This document shows positions 13,577 to 25,200 of a stretch of 64,000 bases of DNA, one piece after another. A model generated the notes under the pieces. The model worked only from the letters and a program-made list of their open reading frames with translations. It ran no database searches and was not told where the DNA came from. A program made the translations under genes and the position numbers. Positions within the stretch are counted from its first letter, which is position 1; every line of letters starts with the position of its first letter. The stretch is from Episyrphus balteatus (lineage: Eukaryota; Arthropoda; Insecta; Diptera; Syrphidae), in the NCBI RefSeq assembly GCF_945859705.1, contig NC_079134.1:158879718-158943717 (forward strand), in the 5' to 3' direction.

Positions 13577-13979
13577 TTAATTTATAAGACCTGAAAATAT
13601 TCAACTTGTAGAGAATACTTATTTTTCTGGACGCCCAAATTATAAAGCCAGATTCTAAAACAACACTGCTCAAATAGCAAGAGCCAGTGTATTAAAATGG
13701 CTAACACAAAGTCCGTTTGGGTAATTCCTGGGCTTAAATATGTTAAGAGTCAAACTTTTCAAGTGGGGATGAAATCCTCCCAAAAACTACGGAAATTAAA
13801 ACAAAATATTTGAGGAAAAATTCCCATACACTTTTTTATTCTTAAACAAATCACTTGTTGATCACTTTTCTCTTTTTTTAGCTGCTTTCCTTTGGGCGCA
13901 TTTATGTACTGCTTAGTACTTAAAGTTGCTTTGGTTTGTTGGAAATTTGACTCTATCAAACTTTTTTTTAACTGTGTTC

Positions 13980-15620
13980 CTACTAGATCTAGGAAAAATG
14001 ACAGGGCATCAATTTTTTTTATTTAGAATTGGAAAAAATAAGAGTTGTCAGACCTTTGAATTCGATATGGCTACAAAACAATACCTCTATTCCCAAAATT
14101 TTCTCAGCCCAATAGCAGAAAACTAGTTTTTTTCTTACTTTTGACTAGTACATAGAGAAATTCGGAGTAAGAATGCGTCTACAATATGATGGTTACAATA
14201 ACGATTAAAGGCTTATTTTATAGATAATAATTATTATGAGTACTATAATTCATTGTTGAAGAATTATCCAAACAAATCAAAAGATCGTCAGATATATGAA
14301 CAAAAATCATGTGTGCAATTAACACGTGGTAGAAGTAAAACCTTAAAAAATCATTTTTCTTGCAAAAAAAAAAAAATAGAAAAAATCTACCTATTTTTAT
14401 TCTATCACCTTCAAATCTATGTTTTTTATATGACAACCTATATAAATTTTATATGAGACATCTACAAAAAGAGCTAGAATTTTTTGAACTCGATCAATTT
14501 TCATCAAAAAAAAGCGAAAAAAACACGTATTTTTATCTTCTCACGCTATTAATGCATTTTTTACCTAACAACCTATACAAATTTTTATTTTTGAAAGCTT
14601 ATTGTCTTAGCTCAAAATATTTATATCGATCAAGTCTATGAGACATCTACAAAAAGAGCTAGAATTTTTTAAACTCGATGAAATTTCATCCAAAAAGCAA
14701 AAAAACATTTATTTTTATGTTCTCATGCTATTAAATCAATTTTTTTATTTGACAACCTATAAAAAATTTTATAACATGTGAAAGCTTATTGTTTCACCTT
14801 GTATAATGGTGTATAAATCTTATTTCAAAGATGTCTACAAGAGAAGTTAGAATTTTTTAAAGTCAACCATGTCGAATTTCCAGACTGAGATTACGGTACT
14901 TCCTACACTGGTAGCTGGTCATCGCCAACAGATCTCCACAGGTGTTTTGAGGTATTTTTAAATTTTTTTTTCAATTTAAGATTGTGTAACTTGTAGAGCA
15001 CGTAATGTTATGTGTGATATATCAAATAAAAGGTTATGTTATCAGCATGCGTATTAAAGCTAAATCAAATTTGTATGTGCACTAGATCAAAAGATATAAC
15101 GTGTGTTGAAAAAGAACAACTTTTTACAGTTATCTCCGAATTTTGAACATAAAATTAATTGAAATTTTGTACAATTATAATTTATTTAATTACCTATCTA
15201 CAGTACAAATTTCATTCATCTATCTATTAAAACAAAAAAGTTATAACAAGTTGAAGTCGTGTCGCGTTTTCGTTTCATCTTGTTTCAAATCACTACGATA
15301 CTAAAGAAGTTTTCACTTCAAAAATGTCATTTTGCCCCAAACTTGCGAGACAAACCCGCACTTTGAGTCTTTGACCAACTATAAAATTTTATTTAATCAA
15401 CTCACGGAATTGTGTTATATAATTTTATTGTCTCACCTTTGTCATTTTTTGTTAAAGTGAACAACAATGGAGCTATTCAATAAAAACGATACAAATCTCT
15501 TTTCCAAGATGGCGGCTACTCCCGACCTCCAATCATCCCAACAAGTTGATTTTTATGATAAGGACAACCACCCGAACACATTCTATGAAAACATATTTTT
15601 TTCCCGCGAAAATTAAAAAT
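13980..15620. mobile_element. Degraded relative of the 8750 hairpin element, interrupted
   Basis: Positions 14040-14310 and 15325-15610 match the right arm of the 8750-10443 element. Shared phrases are GAGTTGTCAGACCTTTGAA near 14042, GAAGAATTATCCAAACAAAT near 14260, TCAACTCACGGAATTGT near 15397 and CAACCACCCGAACACATTC near 15566. The two matches are separated by unrelated sequence of about 1 kb that includes a tandem repeat. Many substitutions mark it as an old copy. The exact outer boundaries are not defined. Confidence 0.7.
14452..14860. repeat. ~185-bp tandem repeat, two full copies plus part of a third
   Basis: The phrase TATGAGACATCTACAAAAAG starts at 14452 and again at 14637 (period 185). 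A diverged third copy begins near 14824. Each unit contains GAGCTAGAATTTTTT and a CTCGAT-AATTTTCATC block. ORFs across it are artefacts of the repeat. Confidence 0.75.
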
Positions 15621-15815
15621 TAAATTAAAATTATTCTTTTGCGAATGCGATTAATAGTTATTCTGAAGAACTCTTACATTATCATAAATACGAGTAAATG
15701 AAAAATAAAAAAAAAATATAGATCTATGACAGATATCGCTTTTTCGAACTGATGATGTTTTTAACAAACTCTTAGGTGGTACCTTTAATGCGCAAGACAA
15801 ATTTCACCATTTTAA

Positions 15816-16067
15816 CCCTCTGTCGGCACACGGGTGCGAATTTGGCAGGACAAAAATTAAAAGTGGTCACAAAAAAGTGTCTTTTTAAGGGTGAAAATTT
15901 ATTTTTTTTTTTTTTGAATTGTGAATACAATATTCGAATTCCTCGGAATATTCTACATCAATTTCATATATGTATGATACTCTATAAAATAGTGAGATCG
16001 AAAAAAGTTCTAGCGACATGAAAAAGTATAAACCAAATTCGCAAAAAAGAGGTGTGCCTACATAGGG
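15816..16067. mobile_element. 252-bp piggyBac-like MITE, TTAA target
   Basis: TTAA (15812-15815) precedes CCCTCTGTCGGCACAC. The right end, reverse-complemented, reads CCCTATGTAGGCACAC and is followed by TTAA (16068-16071). TTAA target duplication and CCC-starting inverted tips are hallmarks of piggyBac elements. No transposase is encoded, and the 81-aa plus-strand ORF at 15776-16021 is incidental. Confidence 0.82.
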
Positions 16068-16071
16068 TTAA

Positions 16072-17100
16072 TAGTCCCTATTTTAATGGTCACAACAAAA
16101 GTTAAAGGTAGAAAAAGGTTACGCATACGCCTCAGTGATCCAATAAGTTTCTTCTAATTTAAATCACTGAGGAAATAGTGAAACAAGTGAACTTTTCTTA
16201 ACCATTCACTGTCTTTCAAAATAATATAGTTGTTTAATCAACATTTTTTAGTATTGGATTTTTAGAGGTCTGGGAATTATTTAAAAAACTTAGTGTACAT
16301 TTTTGAACTTTTTCATATGAATGTAATCAACAAACCCTTCCGATTGAAACACCAAATTTGGAAATGCTTCAAAATGGTGTTTTTCAGAGAGGTAAACCGG
16401 CGTTAAAGAAAATCGGTCTATAGTAGTTGAGTTTGTGGCTCAGACTGTTGCAGACAGACAGAATTTTGGGACCGATTGTTACATATCTCTCATTCAATTT
16501 TTTTAAGAAGCCTGAAATCGCTCCACAGCCTATATAAAAATTAAAACTTATTATCGAGTGTGAAGGTAGTTAATATTTACTTTATCTTAAAGTCACCCTT
16601 TCAATCTTCGTCCTAAATTTCAGATTTTGAAAAAAAAAAAAAATCCCATGAAAGCAAAACTTACATAAATAATTGAGCATTATGTACTCAATGCAATGCA
16701 AAAAAAGGTTCACATACAAAACTTCTTATTTTAAGACCGATTAAATAGATTTTCTCCAGTGATCTTAGGCATTCGACTTTTTTTACATTATCCAACTTTA
16801 AGTACACTGGATGCCAGCACCAAATAAATAACGACTTTAAAGATTCATTCTCTTGATTCTGTCAGTTTAGCTGATGCATTTTTTCATTTATTTTTTTCTC
16901 TTATTTTTCTTAAAATCCCACCTAAGTAGGTCGGATAGAGCATGGGATGATTGTCCCCAGAGGCAGTTTTTGCATTGATTTACCCAAGCACAAAATAGAA
17001 ATGTTGGAAAAAAAACCAACCAACGTTGGGAACAAATAGAAGACAAAAAAAAAAAAAAAAACGGAACCACCTAGAAGATACGCGAGTACACAATTGAATT
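16072..17100. other. Noncoding stretch
   Basis: No gene was recognised. It carries one copy of the dispersed GCATACGCC...CAGTG motif (16121-16141). The sequence at 16320-16500 resembles decayed transposon sequence, but I cannot assign it to a family. Confidence 0.35.
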
Positions 17101-17217
17101 GCAACATACACAATATATATAGATTTAGTCAGCTATATCAACGTTAAACGAAACTTCATCATCATATAGTCATTGAAACAACGCAAAAACAACAACTACT
17201 ACTGATCCTCCAAACCG

Positions 17218-17498
17218 TATAAATATAGTATACCTATCTCTGGGTATACTACCTACTTGATGGCCATCAAGCTCTTCTATATAACAGTTAAAAGAAAACG
17301 ATCTTCGTCTTCGTCACTTATATCATCACATCTTTGCATCAAAGCATCCCAGATTCTCTTGGAGCATCCATCTTTGTTTTGCAACACAGTAGTATTCAAA
17401 ACAAGACATCTTTCCATCCACTCGAGCTATTTTATCATCATCCACAGAGCAGAGAAACCGGGGTCTTCTTCACTTCGCAAACTATAAATCCGCGAAAG
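17218..17498 (+). promoter_or_regulatory. Possible promoter and noncoding first exon
   Basis: TATAAATA occurs at 17218-17225 in a stretch that is markedly less AT-rich than its surroundings. About 275 nt downstream is a strong splice-donor match, AAAG followed by GTAATT (GT at 17499-17500). This arrangement fits a noncoding first exon of a plus-strand gene. Rab23 would need such an upstream exon if 36190 is a true 3' splice site, but the 18.7-kb gap makes the link speculative. ORFs at 17257-17531 resemble no family I know. Confidence 0.25.
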
Positions 17499-17499
17499 G

Positions 17500-18724
17500 T
17501 AATTACGCCTACGCCATCATGCAACACTTAGGTTTGTGCAACTTAGCATTTCGAGGTGGCTGATCTGTGAGAGATGCCATCGGCTACATATCACGTTCGT
17601 GTAATTAATTAACTGGGCGACATAATGAATCTGGGCTTCTCTAAACTGCAAAAAATACAACCTTTTGCTGGGTTTACACTATGCAGTGTATGCGGTGTGC
17701 TAAAGAGCTAAAAAGAGGATGCATCGCGGTTGTAATCATTTGTCGTTTGGATGTCGTGGACCCAATGGCCATTGTGACAAAATCCCATTGTTTCCACCTG
17801 AGATAATGATAGATTGTGTTGTGTTCATGCTCTGGATTTGCATTATGGAACAATGGCAGCACACACAAACACATGAAAAGCTCTGTTGCATGATCAGCTC
17901 AATTTTATTTAAACGGAATTCGTGTTTCGTGTGAGTTCACGAGTTCTTGTGTTTATTTTTTTTTTTTGTGTTGATGTTTTGAGTTTTTTGAACTTTGAAT
18001 TTTATGCAAAAATAACAAAATTATAAATATCTTTATGTCATCAACCATACGATTGGAATTTAAAATCGCAGCCGCTTTTGCGCGTACAATTGTTTACGCG
18101 GGTCAGGGCAGTAGTCTGGAGGGGGGACTTGGTGGAGGAAGAAAATTTGTAATTGTCATTTACGAGTATTTCGACACCTTTCCAAATACTGATACTGCGG
18201 TTATTAGATTTGCCAAGTTATGACAACTCCAGAATCAAATAGGAATAAACTTATTTAATTCGACAAGAATAAATGTAAAGTTCCATTTAAATCCCCCTCC
18301 TTTCTCTACGTGTCTGTGAGTGAGAGGAATACTCATTGTCCTACGCAAAAAAAAAAAAACAATGTGCGGAGTGCGTGCGCAACTCTGACAGTTAACGATT
18401 ATGAATGTGCTAATATTTGTTGATGGCTTAGATGATTTATGAATGAAAATGTCAGGCTTGACCTGAATTTTAAGTAAGTTTTCTAGTTGTTTGTATAAGC
18501 CGGTATATCATCATTGAAACGATATTTATTGACGTTAAAGATGACAAAAATACACCTAGGATGGGTTTTTGATTTAGCGTAGGAGGATTTGGATTTATTA
18601 GAAAATTATATTTAGAATTGAATGGCAGGCATATATTTGTTCATTGTGTAATTGTAAACACACATCACATTTGTTTTGTGATGTGATGAAGTTGGGCTTT
18701 GTCAATTCGTATACGAGTTTTATA
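17500..18724. other. Less AT-rich noncoding stretch, possibly unique host sequence
   Basis: Base composition at 17500-18450 is more balanced and homopolymers are fewer, unlike the flanking transposon-rich sequence. I see no coding exon with homology to a known family. It could contain conserved regulatory sequence. Confidence 0.35.
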
Positions 18725-20365
18725 CAGCTATGGACAAAGAAATAGCACACTTTTGATTTTTCTTACAAAAATTGGATTTGTTTGGGACCTTTTACTTATA
18801 TATTATAATTTTTATATCAGGGCATGCACTAGCTTATGGGGATCCATAAAACTAGTAATTATAAATTATTTCATTTCAATTCAATTTTTAAAAATTATAA
18901 TTTGTAGAGAACACCCTTTTTTCTTATGTGCACAAAGAAATAGCACACATTCCGAAAATCATAAAAATAATCAATAATTTAAGCAAAACTTCTTACAATT
19001 TCCAATACATTAAAAACTACTAAGTTAGTAACTTGTTAGTAGACCACAGTTTTTCAAAGTTCTTTCGCACCTCTTTGGTAAACTTTCAACTAACGTCTGG
19101 TATCCACTTTGTGGAGTACGGTACAACGCTTCTTTGATTCTTGCCCAAAAATCGTTTGAATTTTCGAATTTTCTTTCCCCAAGCTTAACCTTGACATCAA
19201 TTTATAAATTTTGTATGGGGTTAAGATCGTGAATTTGAGATGGCTAGGTGCAAACATCGATTTTTTCGTCGGAAAACCTATCTTGTACTATTTTTGATGC
19301 ATGTTTGGGCCATTGTCATGTATGAATATCTAATTAACTGGCGAGAAATATGGTTTTTTGGTATTCTAATGTAATATCAAGACAAAAGAATTTATCAATT
19401 CTGCTATCCACCTAACCAATGGGTCCTTACCATGCCAGGAAAATGCGCCCCAGACCATCAAATCCTATCCTCCTAGTTTCATCGTCTTGAGATAATACTT
19501 TGGCCTGTCCTTTTAACATTTAGGGCGATGGACAAATGTTTTGTCATCGGTTCCAATGCGGTTAACCTTTATTTCATCACTCCAAAAGGCTCTCATTCAA
19601 AACTGCATGTTTTTATTCAGATGTTTTTTAGCTAATGTTAGGTGATCTTTCATTTGTCTTTTTAAATCATTGAATTTTTCTTGCTTACCTGTCTATACAA
19701 CTCAGCATCATTAAGTATCCTTCTTAAAAGTCTGCTTTACACTTTTTTCGCCGAATTCTATATTTACTTCGGGCAAAATCGTGCGAGATGACTTAAAAGG
19801 CCCACATTTGCGTTTCTTTGTGATCGCTCTATCCACTCGTATGGAAGTTTTGCGGTGAAGAAGTTAAAACAATTTAATTTCAGAGATTAAATTTCTATTT
19901 GCTCTTTCTAAATAAATGGCTTTATTTATCATTTATTCGAAATATTTTGAGTTTAAGCTAATTGAGAAGGGTTTTTGCCCTTGACTATGAAGATCGAAAG
20001 TAATTCTCCCTTTTTTCGCAGTTTAATAATTTTGTTTGCCTATTTTTTTCAAAAATATATGTTAATTAAATAGTAGCAATAAAATAAATTAATTTTCGTC
20101 TACAACTTTTGAACGCGGAATAAGTATTTTACGGTTAAACAAATGTGTGCTATTTCTATGTCCACTAGCGAAAGAGACAGAAAAATCATTATATTGCTAG
20201 TGCAAATAAATATAGAAAATAACGGTACTTTTAAGATATTTTTGTCTCCATCACTTTATTTCGACAATATACCAAAAGAAAAAAAATTATAAAAAGCATT
20301 CCTAATATCTAAAATGCGATTCGCAGATTTTTCTCAATAGTGTGCTATTTCTCTTTCCATGGCTG
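18725..20365 (-). mobile_element. Tc1/mariner-type transposon with IR/DR ends (inactive)
   Basis: The element is 1641 bp, the usual size for Tc1-like elements, and bordered by TA on both sides (18723-18724, 20366-20367). Outer ends: CAGCTATGGACAAAGAAATA and, reverse-complemented, CAGCCATGGAAAGAGAAATA. Inner direct repeats of the same core (AAAGAAATAGCACAC) sit at 18927-18948 and, inverted, at 20144-20165. That gives the four-site IR/DR arrangement known from Minos and Sleeping Beauty types. A broken minus-strand transposase lies between. Confidence 0.92.
19030..20010 (-). pseudogene. Tc1-type transposase remnant
   Basis: Minus-strand translation recovers successive pieces of a Tc1 DDE transposase: FWSDEIKVNRIG, then MVWGAFSWHGKDPLVRW, then HDNGPKHASKIVQDRF, then HDLNPIQNL, and finally DFWARIKEALYRTPQSG. 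Stop codons interrupt it (for example after NPIQNL and before HDLNPI). The NPIE glutamate, third member of the catalytic DDE triad, reads as Gln. The N-terminal helix-turn-helix part toward 20 kb is too decayed to read with confidence. It cannot encode an active transposase. Confidence 0.88.
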
Positions 20366-20367
20366 TA

Positions 20368-22039
20368 TGTGCAAAATTTTTTGCGAACAGGGTTTTATTG
20401 CTTAAAATATAGAACTACCGTTTACTATCTATCTAAACTATCGCTTAAAACTTTTGAATCCTTTTACTAACTCTTTCAGTTTTTTAATAGAAATAAATAT
20501 TGCGCATACACCATAGTGATCCACTTTGAAAAAAGATTAAAATCAGGCGAAAAACTGTAATACAAAATATTTTGAGTACTCAAAATGCGAAATTATGGGA
20601 CTTTATTTAACTCAGCTTGTGAATATTATTTTTAAAATAATACCATACGTTAAACAAAATAAAATGTAGTTCAAGGTACGTTTGTATTAGTTCAACCCTT
20701 ATTTTCGTTAATATTAGGCATCCTAATATCTATACAATTAATTTTTTTGTTATAGGTGCAGGAAATTAAATGGCATATTCCGTTTTTTTTTCAGAATCAT
20801 TTAAAGAGATGTTTTTGTAGCTTCAAATTAAATTAATATTATTTTTCAATTTTTTTATTTTTAAAATTTGTTGAAAAAAATCTTTTCTGAATTTTTAAAA
20901 ATCTTTAATATCCCAAGCAACTTTTAACATACCTGCGACCCAGTCGTGTATTTTATTTATTTTAATTAGACCAGTTTCTTTTTTTTTTAATACACATATG
21001 CTCCAGCTCCTCTCTCTACGAAAGTGTCATACCGCCAATCGTATTCAGAAAAAAATTGGATTTTTGAAAATGATTTTTTGCAAAAGTGTACTTTTTGCAT
21101 TTTTATAATTTATGAGGCAACACTAACTTTTTATTGGCATTGCAACACAACACGCATCTGCCGATAAGAATAGCAGCTAAATCCAGCTGCGAATAGAACT
21201 TTTACAAAGTGTTTTAGTTTCTTATTTCCTTTATCGTAATAGATATTTGTGTTCAATGTTGATATTGGGGAAATCCTACGGCGGATAACTTTGCCAACAA
21301 AAAACACTGCTACTTTTGTTGAAAAATCTCTATGTTTGTATATAATATTACAAAAAATCGAACTTCCAGATAGAAAGTTAGAATGGATTTAGAATATCGT
21401 GCATTTTATTTTAAAATGCGATATATTCTGAACAGTTGCTTGAAAAAAAATATATAAATTAAGCTTATTTATAGATTGATGTAAAATTTTTTAGAACTTA
21501 GTTGGGCAAAAAAGTATTATTTGCTTTAAAACTGACGCAGCTGAGTTAACATTTTTGAATGCATTTGGTAAAATTAAGATTTGTAGTCACGGCACATGAA
21601 AAACCGTCACAGGGTGACCATTTTTTCGATTTTTTTTCGAATGCCCATTACTCACAAAATATATGGCTGCGATTTTTTTAATTAATTAATTTTTTTTCTG
21701 ATAACTGTTTCGACGTAAACTTTTGGGACACCCTATATAGTACCTATATCGCAAGTAAAAATAAATAATTACATATTTTTATAGTAATAAAACATGTTGC
21801 GTATACACCACAGTGACCCATTTCTAAAATAATCGAAATTTGGACAAATACTATATTTCAAAGGGTGCTTTATGAAACTTAACTACAATTGCAAAGCACA
21901 CATTCGTATAATGAATGGACCCTAGCTCTGTTATTTGTATTTAGTATGTTTTTTTTTTATTTTTAACTGATGTATGCACTCAACGCATTCTCACTCTCTT
22001 CATAGATAAATAAATTTGCTTATTAAATTTATTATTCTT
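20368..22039. other. Noncoding stretch with two copies of a dispersed motif
   Basis: Two copies of the GCGYATACACC...AGTGA motif lie here (20502-20522, 21799-21818). TTTTGGGACACCCTATATAG near 21720-21740 matches the CAGGGTGTCCCAAAA tip of the 61354 element, inverted and without a visible partner. No gene was found. Confidence 0.4.
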
Positions 22040-22081
22040 TATAAAAAAAAAAAATAAAAAAAAAAAAAAATAAATACAAAT
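22040..22081 (-). terminator. Pol III T-run terminator of tRNA-Tyr
   Basis: On the minus strand, within about 12 nt of the tRNA 3' end, there are successive runs of T broken by single A residues. Four or more T suffice to end RNA polymerase III transcription. Confidence 0.8.
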
Positions 22082-22229
22082 TCCTTCGAGCCGGATTTGA
22101 ACCAGCGACCTATGGATATCGACTGATTTCATGAGGCAAACATGTTCGAATTGTTTTTACACTTTCCGAGCACATCTTATCATTATTTACTTCTACAGTC
22201 CACCGCTCTACCAACTGAGCTATCGAAGG
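22082..22229 (-). tRNA. tRNA-Tyr: tRNA-Tyr (GTA anticodon) with a 75-nt intron
   Basis: Read on the minus strand, the gene begins CCTTCGATAGCTCAGTTGG, so the 7-bp acceptor stem CCTTCGA pairs with TCGAAGG at the 3' end, followed by discriminator A. Exon 1 is 22229-22193 (37 nt), ending just after anticodon GTA plus one purine. The intron is 22192-22118, at the canonical position after base 37. Exon 2 is 22117-22082 (36 nt). The anticodon stem GTGGA/TCCAT and T-arm GCTGG/CCGGC both pair, and the A box (TAGCTCAGTTGG) and B box (GGTTCAAATCC) are intact. A long run of T on the minus strand directly downstream serves as a pol III terminator. It looks functional. Intron-bearing tRNA-Tyr is the rule in Drosophila. 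Confidence 0.95.
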
Positions 22230-25200
22230 CGATGCAGCAAGCTTCGCCAATTCTCCAAACAAAACAACAATCGAATTTGCAAACTAAAAAGACTCTTGAG
22301 GTTTTGGGGCGGCTCGGGGCTTCCAATATTAAAAAAAAAACGTTGAAGCTATATTCTGTATCTGTATCTATTTTTAGTGAGAGTGTAATTTGTTTGTGTG
22401 TGCTGTAGTGTGTCTGTCTATAAGTTAGCTCTTGTAGTCTGACGCAAATTTAATAAATGTTGATGGGAGGTGTTGTTTGTTGTTGTATTCGAATATACTC
22501 GCATAAATAAAATTTTTCTGCGTGGTGTATTATACTAGTTTGTCATTAATGTTTCTGCTCTATCTCTACTATATTCTCGTATCTACTTCAACTTCAACAC
22601 CAACTTTTGCTATCTTGCTTGACGTTTTGTTGCACTTGATGACTTTGGGTTGGAATTTTGTTCACTCCTCGTCGTATCGCTGTTGAACAAAACGAAAGTA
22701 AAGTACTTATTTGTTGGGCTTTCAATGTTCGATGACGGAGCATGGTTTTGATTAAAAAATTACTCGAACTATGCAATAAATTAAGATTTTATCTAACTTG
22801 AGGTAGGTAGGTGCTGTCTATGGGGATTGAAGTATTTATATTTATTGATCAATTTTCATTTTGTTCTGCAATGTTCATTGTGCAATGTGTTTTATATTTT
22901 GTTGAAAGAAAGTTAAACTTGAATTTAATGAAAATTTAATAAAAAAAACTCAAACGACTTAAGCCATTCGGCATATTGTGCGGCTAAAATCGACTCGTGA
23001 AAAGTCTGCATTAGACCTTTACAATCGCAACTTACGGACAAGTGATCTTATGAAATTTTTTAAGTTAATAAATAGCTTGTCCAAAAAAATATATTTCAAA
23101 AACTTTTATCCTTTTGTAGTACAGGTCAAATAGGCATTTACAAAAATAAATTGTTGTGAAGCTTTGCAAAAAGGTTTCTGAATTCCGGAATGGAAGTTTT
23201 TGATGAAATAATGAAAGGGTGTTTTTTTTTTTTATTGGCTTTGTTATAATATAACAACACATATTACGTGAGAAAAGTTTTATAACAGTTTGTTTTTATT
23301 TTTTAAACTTTTTTTTTTGTTATAATCCTATTATACAGTTCTTCTAGCAAAAAAAAACCAATGCAATTCTTATGAGAGAGATTTTTTTTAGATTTTTTCC
23401 GAAAAAAAATATTTTTTAACTCACAACATCTGTAAACCAAAATCGAAAAAAAAAAAATTATACTCACCACGGTTTTTTGTTTTTTTTCTCGCAAAACAAT
23501 ATGCAGCCCATTGTTTTGGCGGAAAAAAATTTACAACTGTCATCTTTTACCAGATATTTTTTTTCAAAAAAAAAATTTTTTTTTCACCACTTATTTTTTT
23601 TTATCAAAAAGAACTGTAAGAACAAAGAATCTAACAGTTTACAAAATTATCTTGGGTGATGGGGTGTTTCTTTTTTTGCTATACAAACAAAAATGATACC
23701 CCAATAAAAGATGGTAAAAGTGTTTTATTAATAACAGAAAAAATGAATCAAAGGGGTTTGAGGTGAAAATTCTGCCGGGGTAAAAATTCTTTTGTCAAAA
23801 TTCTGCTTTTTAAAATCTGCTATCAAAATTCAGCTTTTTTAAAAATGTATTTTAAAATGTATTTTAAAAATTCTTCTTTTCTTAATTCTGTTTTACGAAA
23901 TTTTGCAAAAAACTAAAAAAGAGTTTTAAGAATGTTAAAAAGCGTGCGCTTTTTTTGAAGTGACGAGTACTTTGTCAAATTTTGTAATAATAATAATAAA
24001 TATCTTCGAAAAATAATAAAATTTAACTTTTTTAAATTAATCAAAAACACACAACATCGTTTTTAATTATTTTTCAACCGTATATAGTTATAAGAAAGTC
24101 AGTCTTGTAGGCAGTTTGAAAAATAATTGTATTAAAAGAAATTTTGGATATCAGTATTGAAGTCAGAATTTTTACCCGATACCGAATCAAAGCAGTCAGT
24201 AAAAATATTTTAGATGGAAGGGTGTTTTTTTGGCAAATAGGAAAATCCGTGATAATTTCAATTATATTAATGGTATACAAAATGGTTACTTTAAGAACTT
24301 TATTAAAAATGTTGTTTTTGCGATGTGAATTGCGAATAAAATAAAATGCACAACTGGGTCGCACGTACTTGCTCTTGTAGTTCACAGTATCTTTATCTTG
24401 AATATCTATTGGAAATTTAAGATTTTGTTTAGTGTCGAGAAAAAAAAATCAAAAAAAAAAAAAAATCGAAAATTTAAAAATTAAATTCAAATTTTTTTTT
24501 TTCAAAAATGTTTTTTTTTTAATATTTTTTTTTTAATATTTTATACTTCAAAATGATGTCTGTAAATTTTTAATAAAATTGACTTATGCTTTGATGAAAT
24601 ATATGAACTTAAAAAATATGTCAATTTTTGAAAAACGGCAACGCCATATTTCCGTTCTCCGCATTTTTTGAGAAAAACTAAAAACGCAGTTTTGTTAGAA
24701 TCAATAAGAGTATTGCGCACACCAAATTTAATCGAAATCGTTAGAGCCGTTTTCGAGAAATTTGCAATACCTCGAAAACGTTATATGGAAGATATGCGTT
24801 AAAATGGAGATATTAAAAAAATAAAAAAAACGGGTCTAGGGAATTATGTAAAAATCATCTGTACCAAGTTTCAAGCAAATCCATCCATCCGTTTAGGCCC
24901 TAGCTCGATGTACAGATGCACGTACAGACGCACAGACGCACAGACCGACGGACGGCATGCCGCGGCATGACGAAACCCACTTTTTTGATCTTCTCCATAA
25001 TCGTAATGTTGGTTTTGATTAAAACCTCGATTTTTTTTTCTACACGAAACCAATACTTGCCCAATTAATAAGTAATAATAAGGGTCCCCTATTGAAATCC
25101 TGGAATTTTGTTACATTTGAAAATGGAACTATGAATTTAATCAAGTCTCTATAAAAATATTATGGTAAAATGGGTGTTTTTTTTTTTATTGAAACAAATA

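Noticed and set aside
14440..14860. CRISPR-like direct repeats
   Set aside because: Period of 185 bp, diverged units, no short repeat/spacer structure, and an animal genome.
17257..17531. 76-aa and 65-aa ORFs in the 17.3-kb island
   Set aside because: Overlapping frames with no family features; if the region is transcribed it is more likely noncoding leader.
24074..24385. 103-aa minus-strand ORF and overlapping plus-strand ORF
   Set aside because: Ile/Thr/Lys-rich AT-driven translation inside a repeat-like block; no motif.
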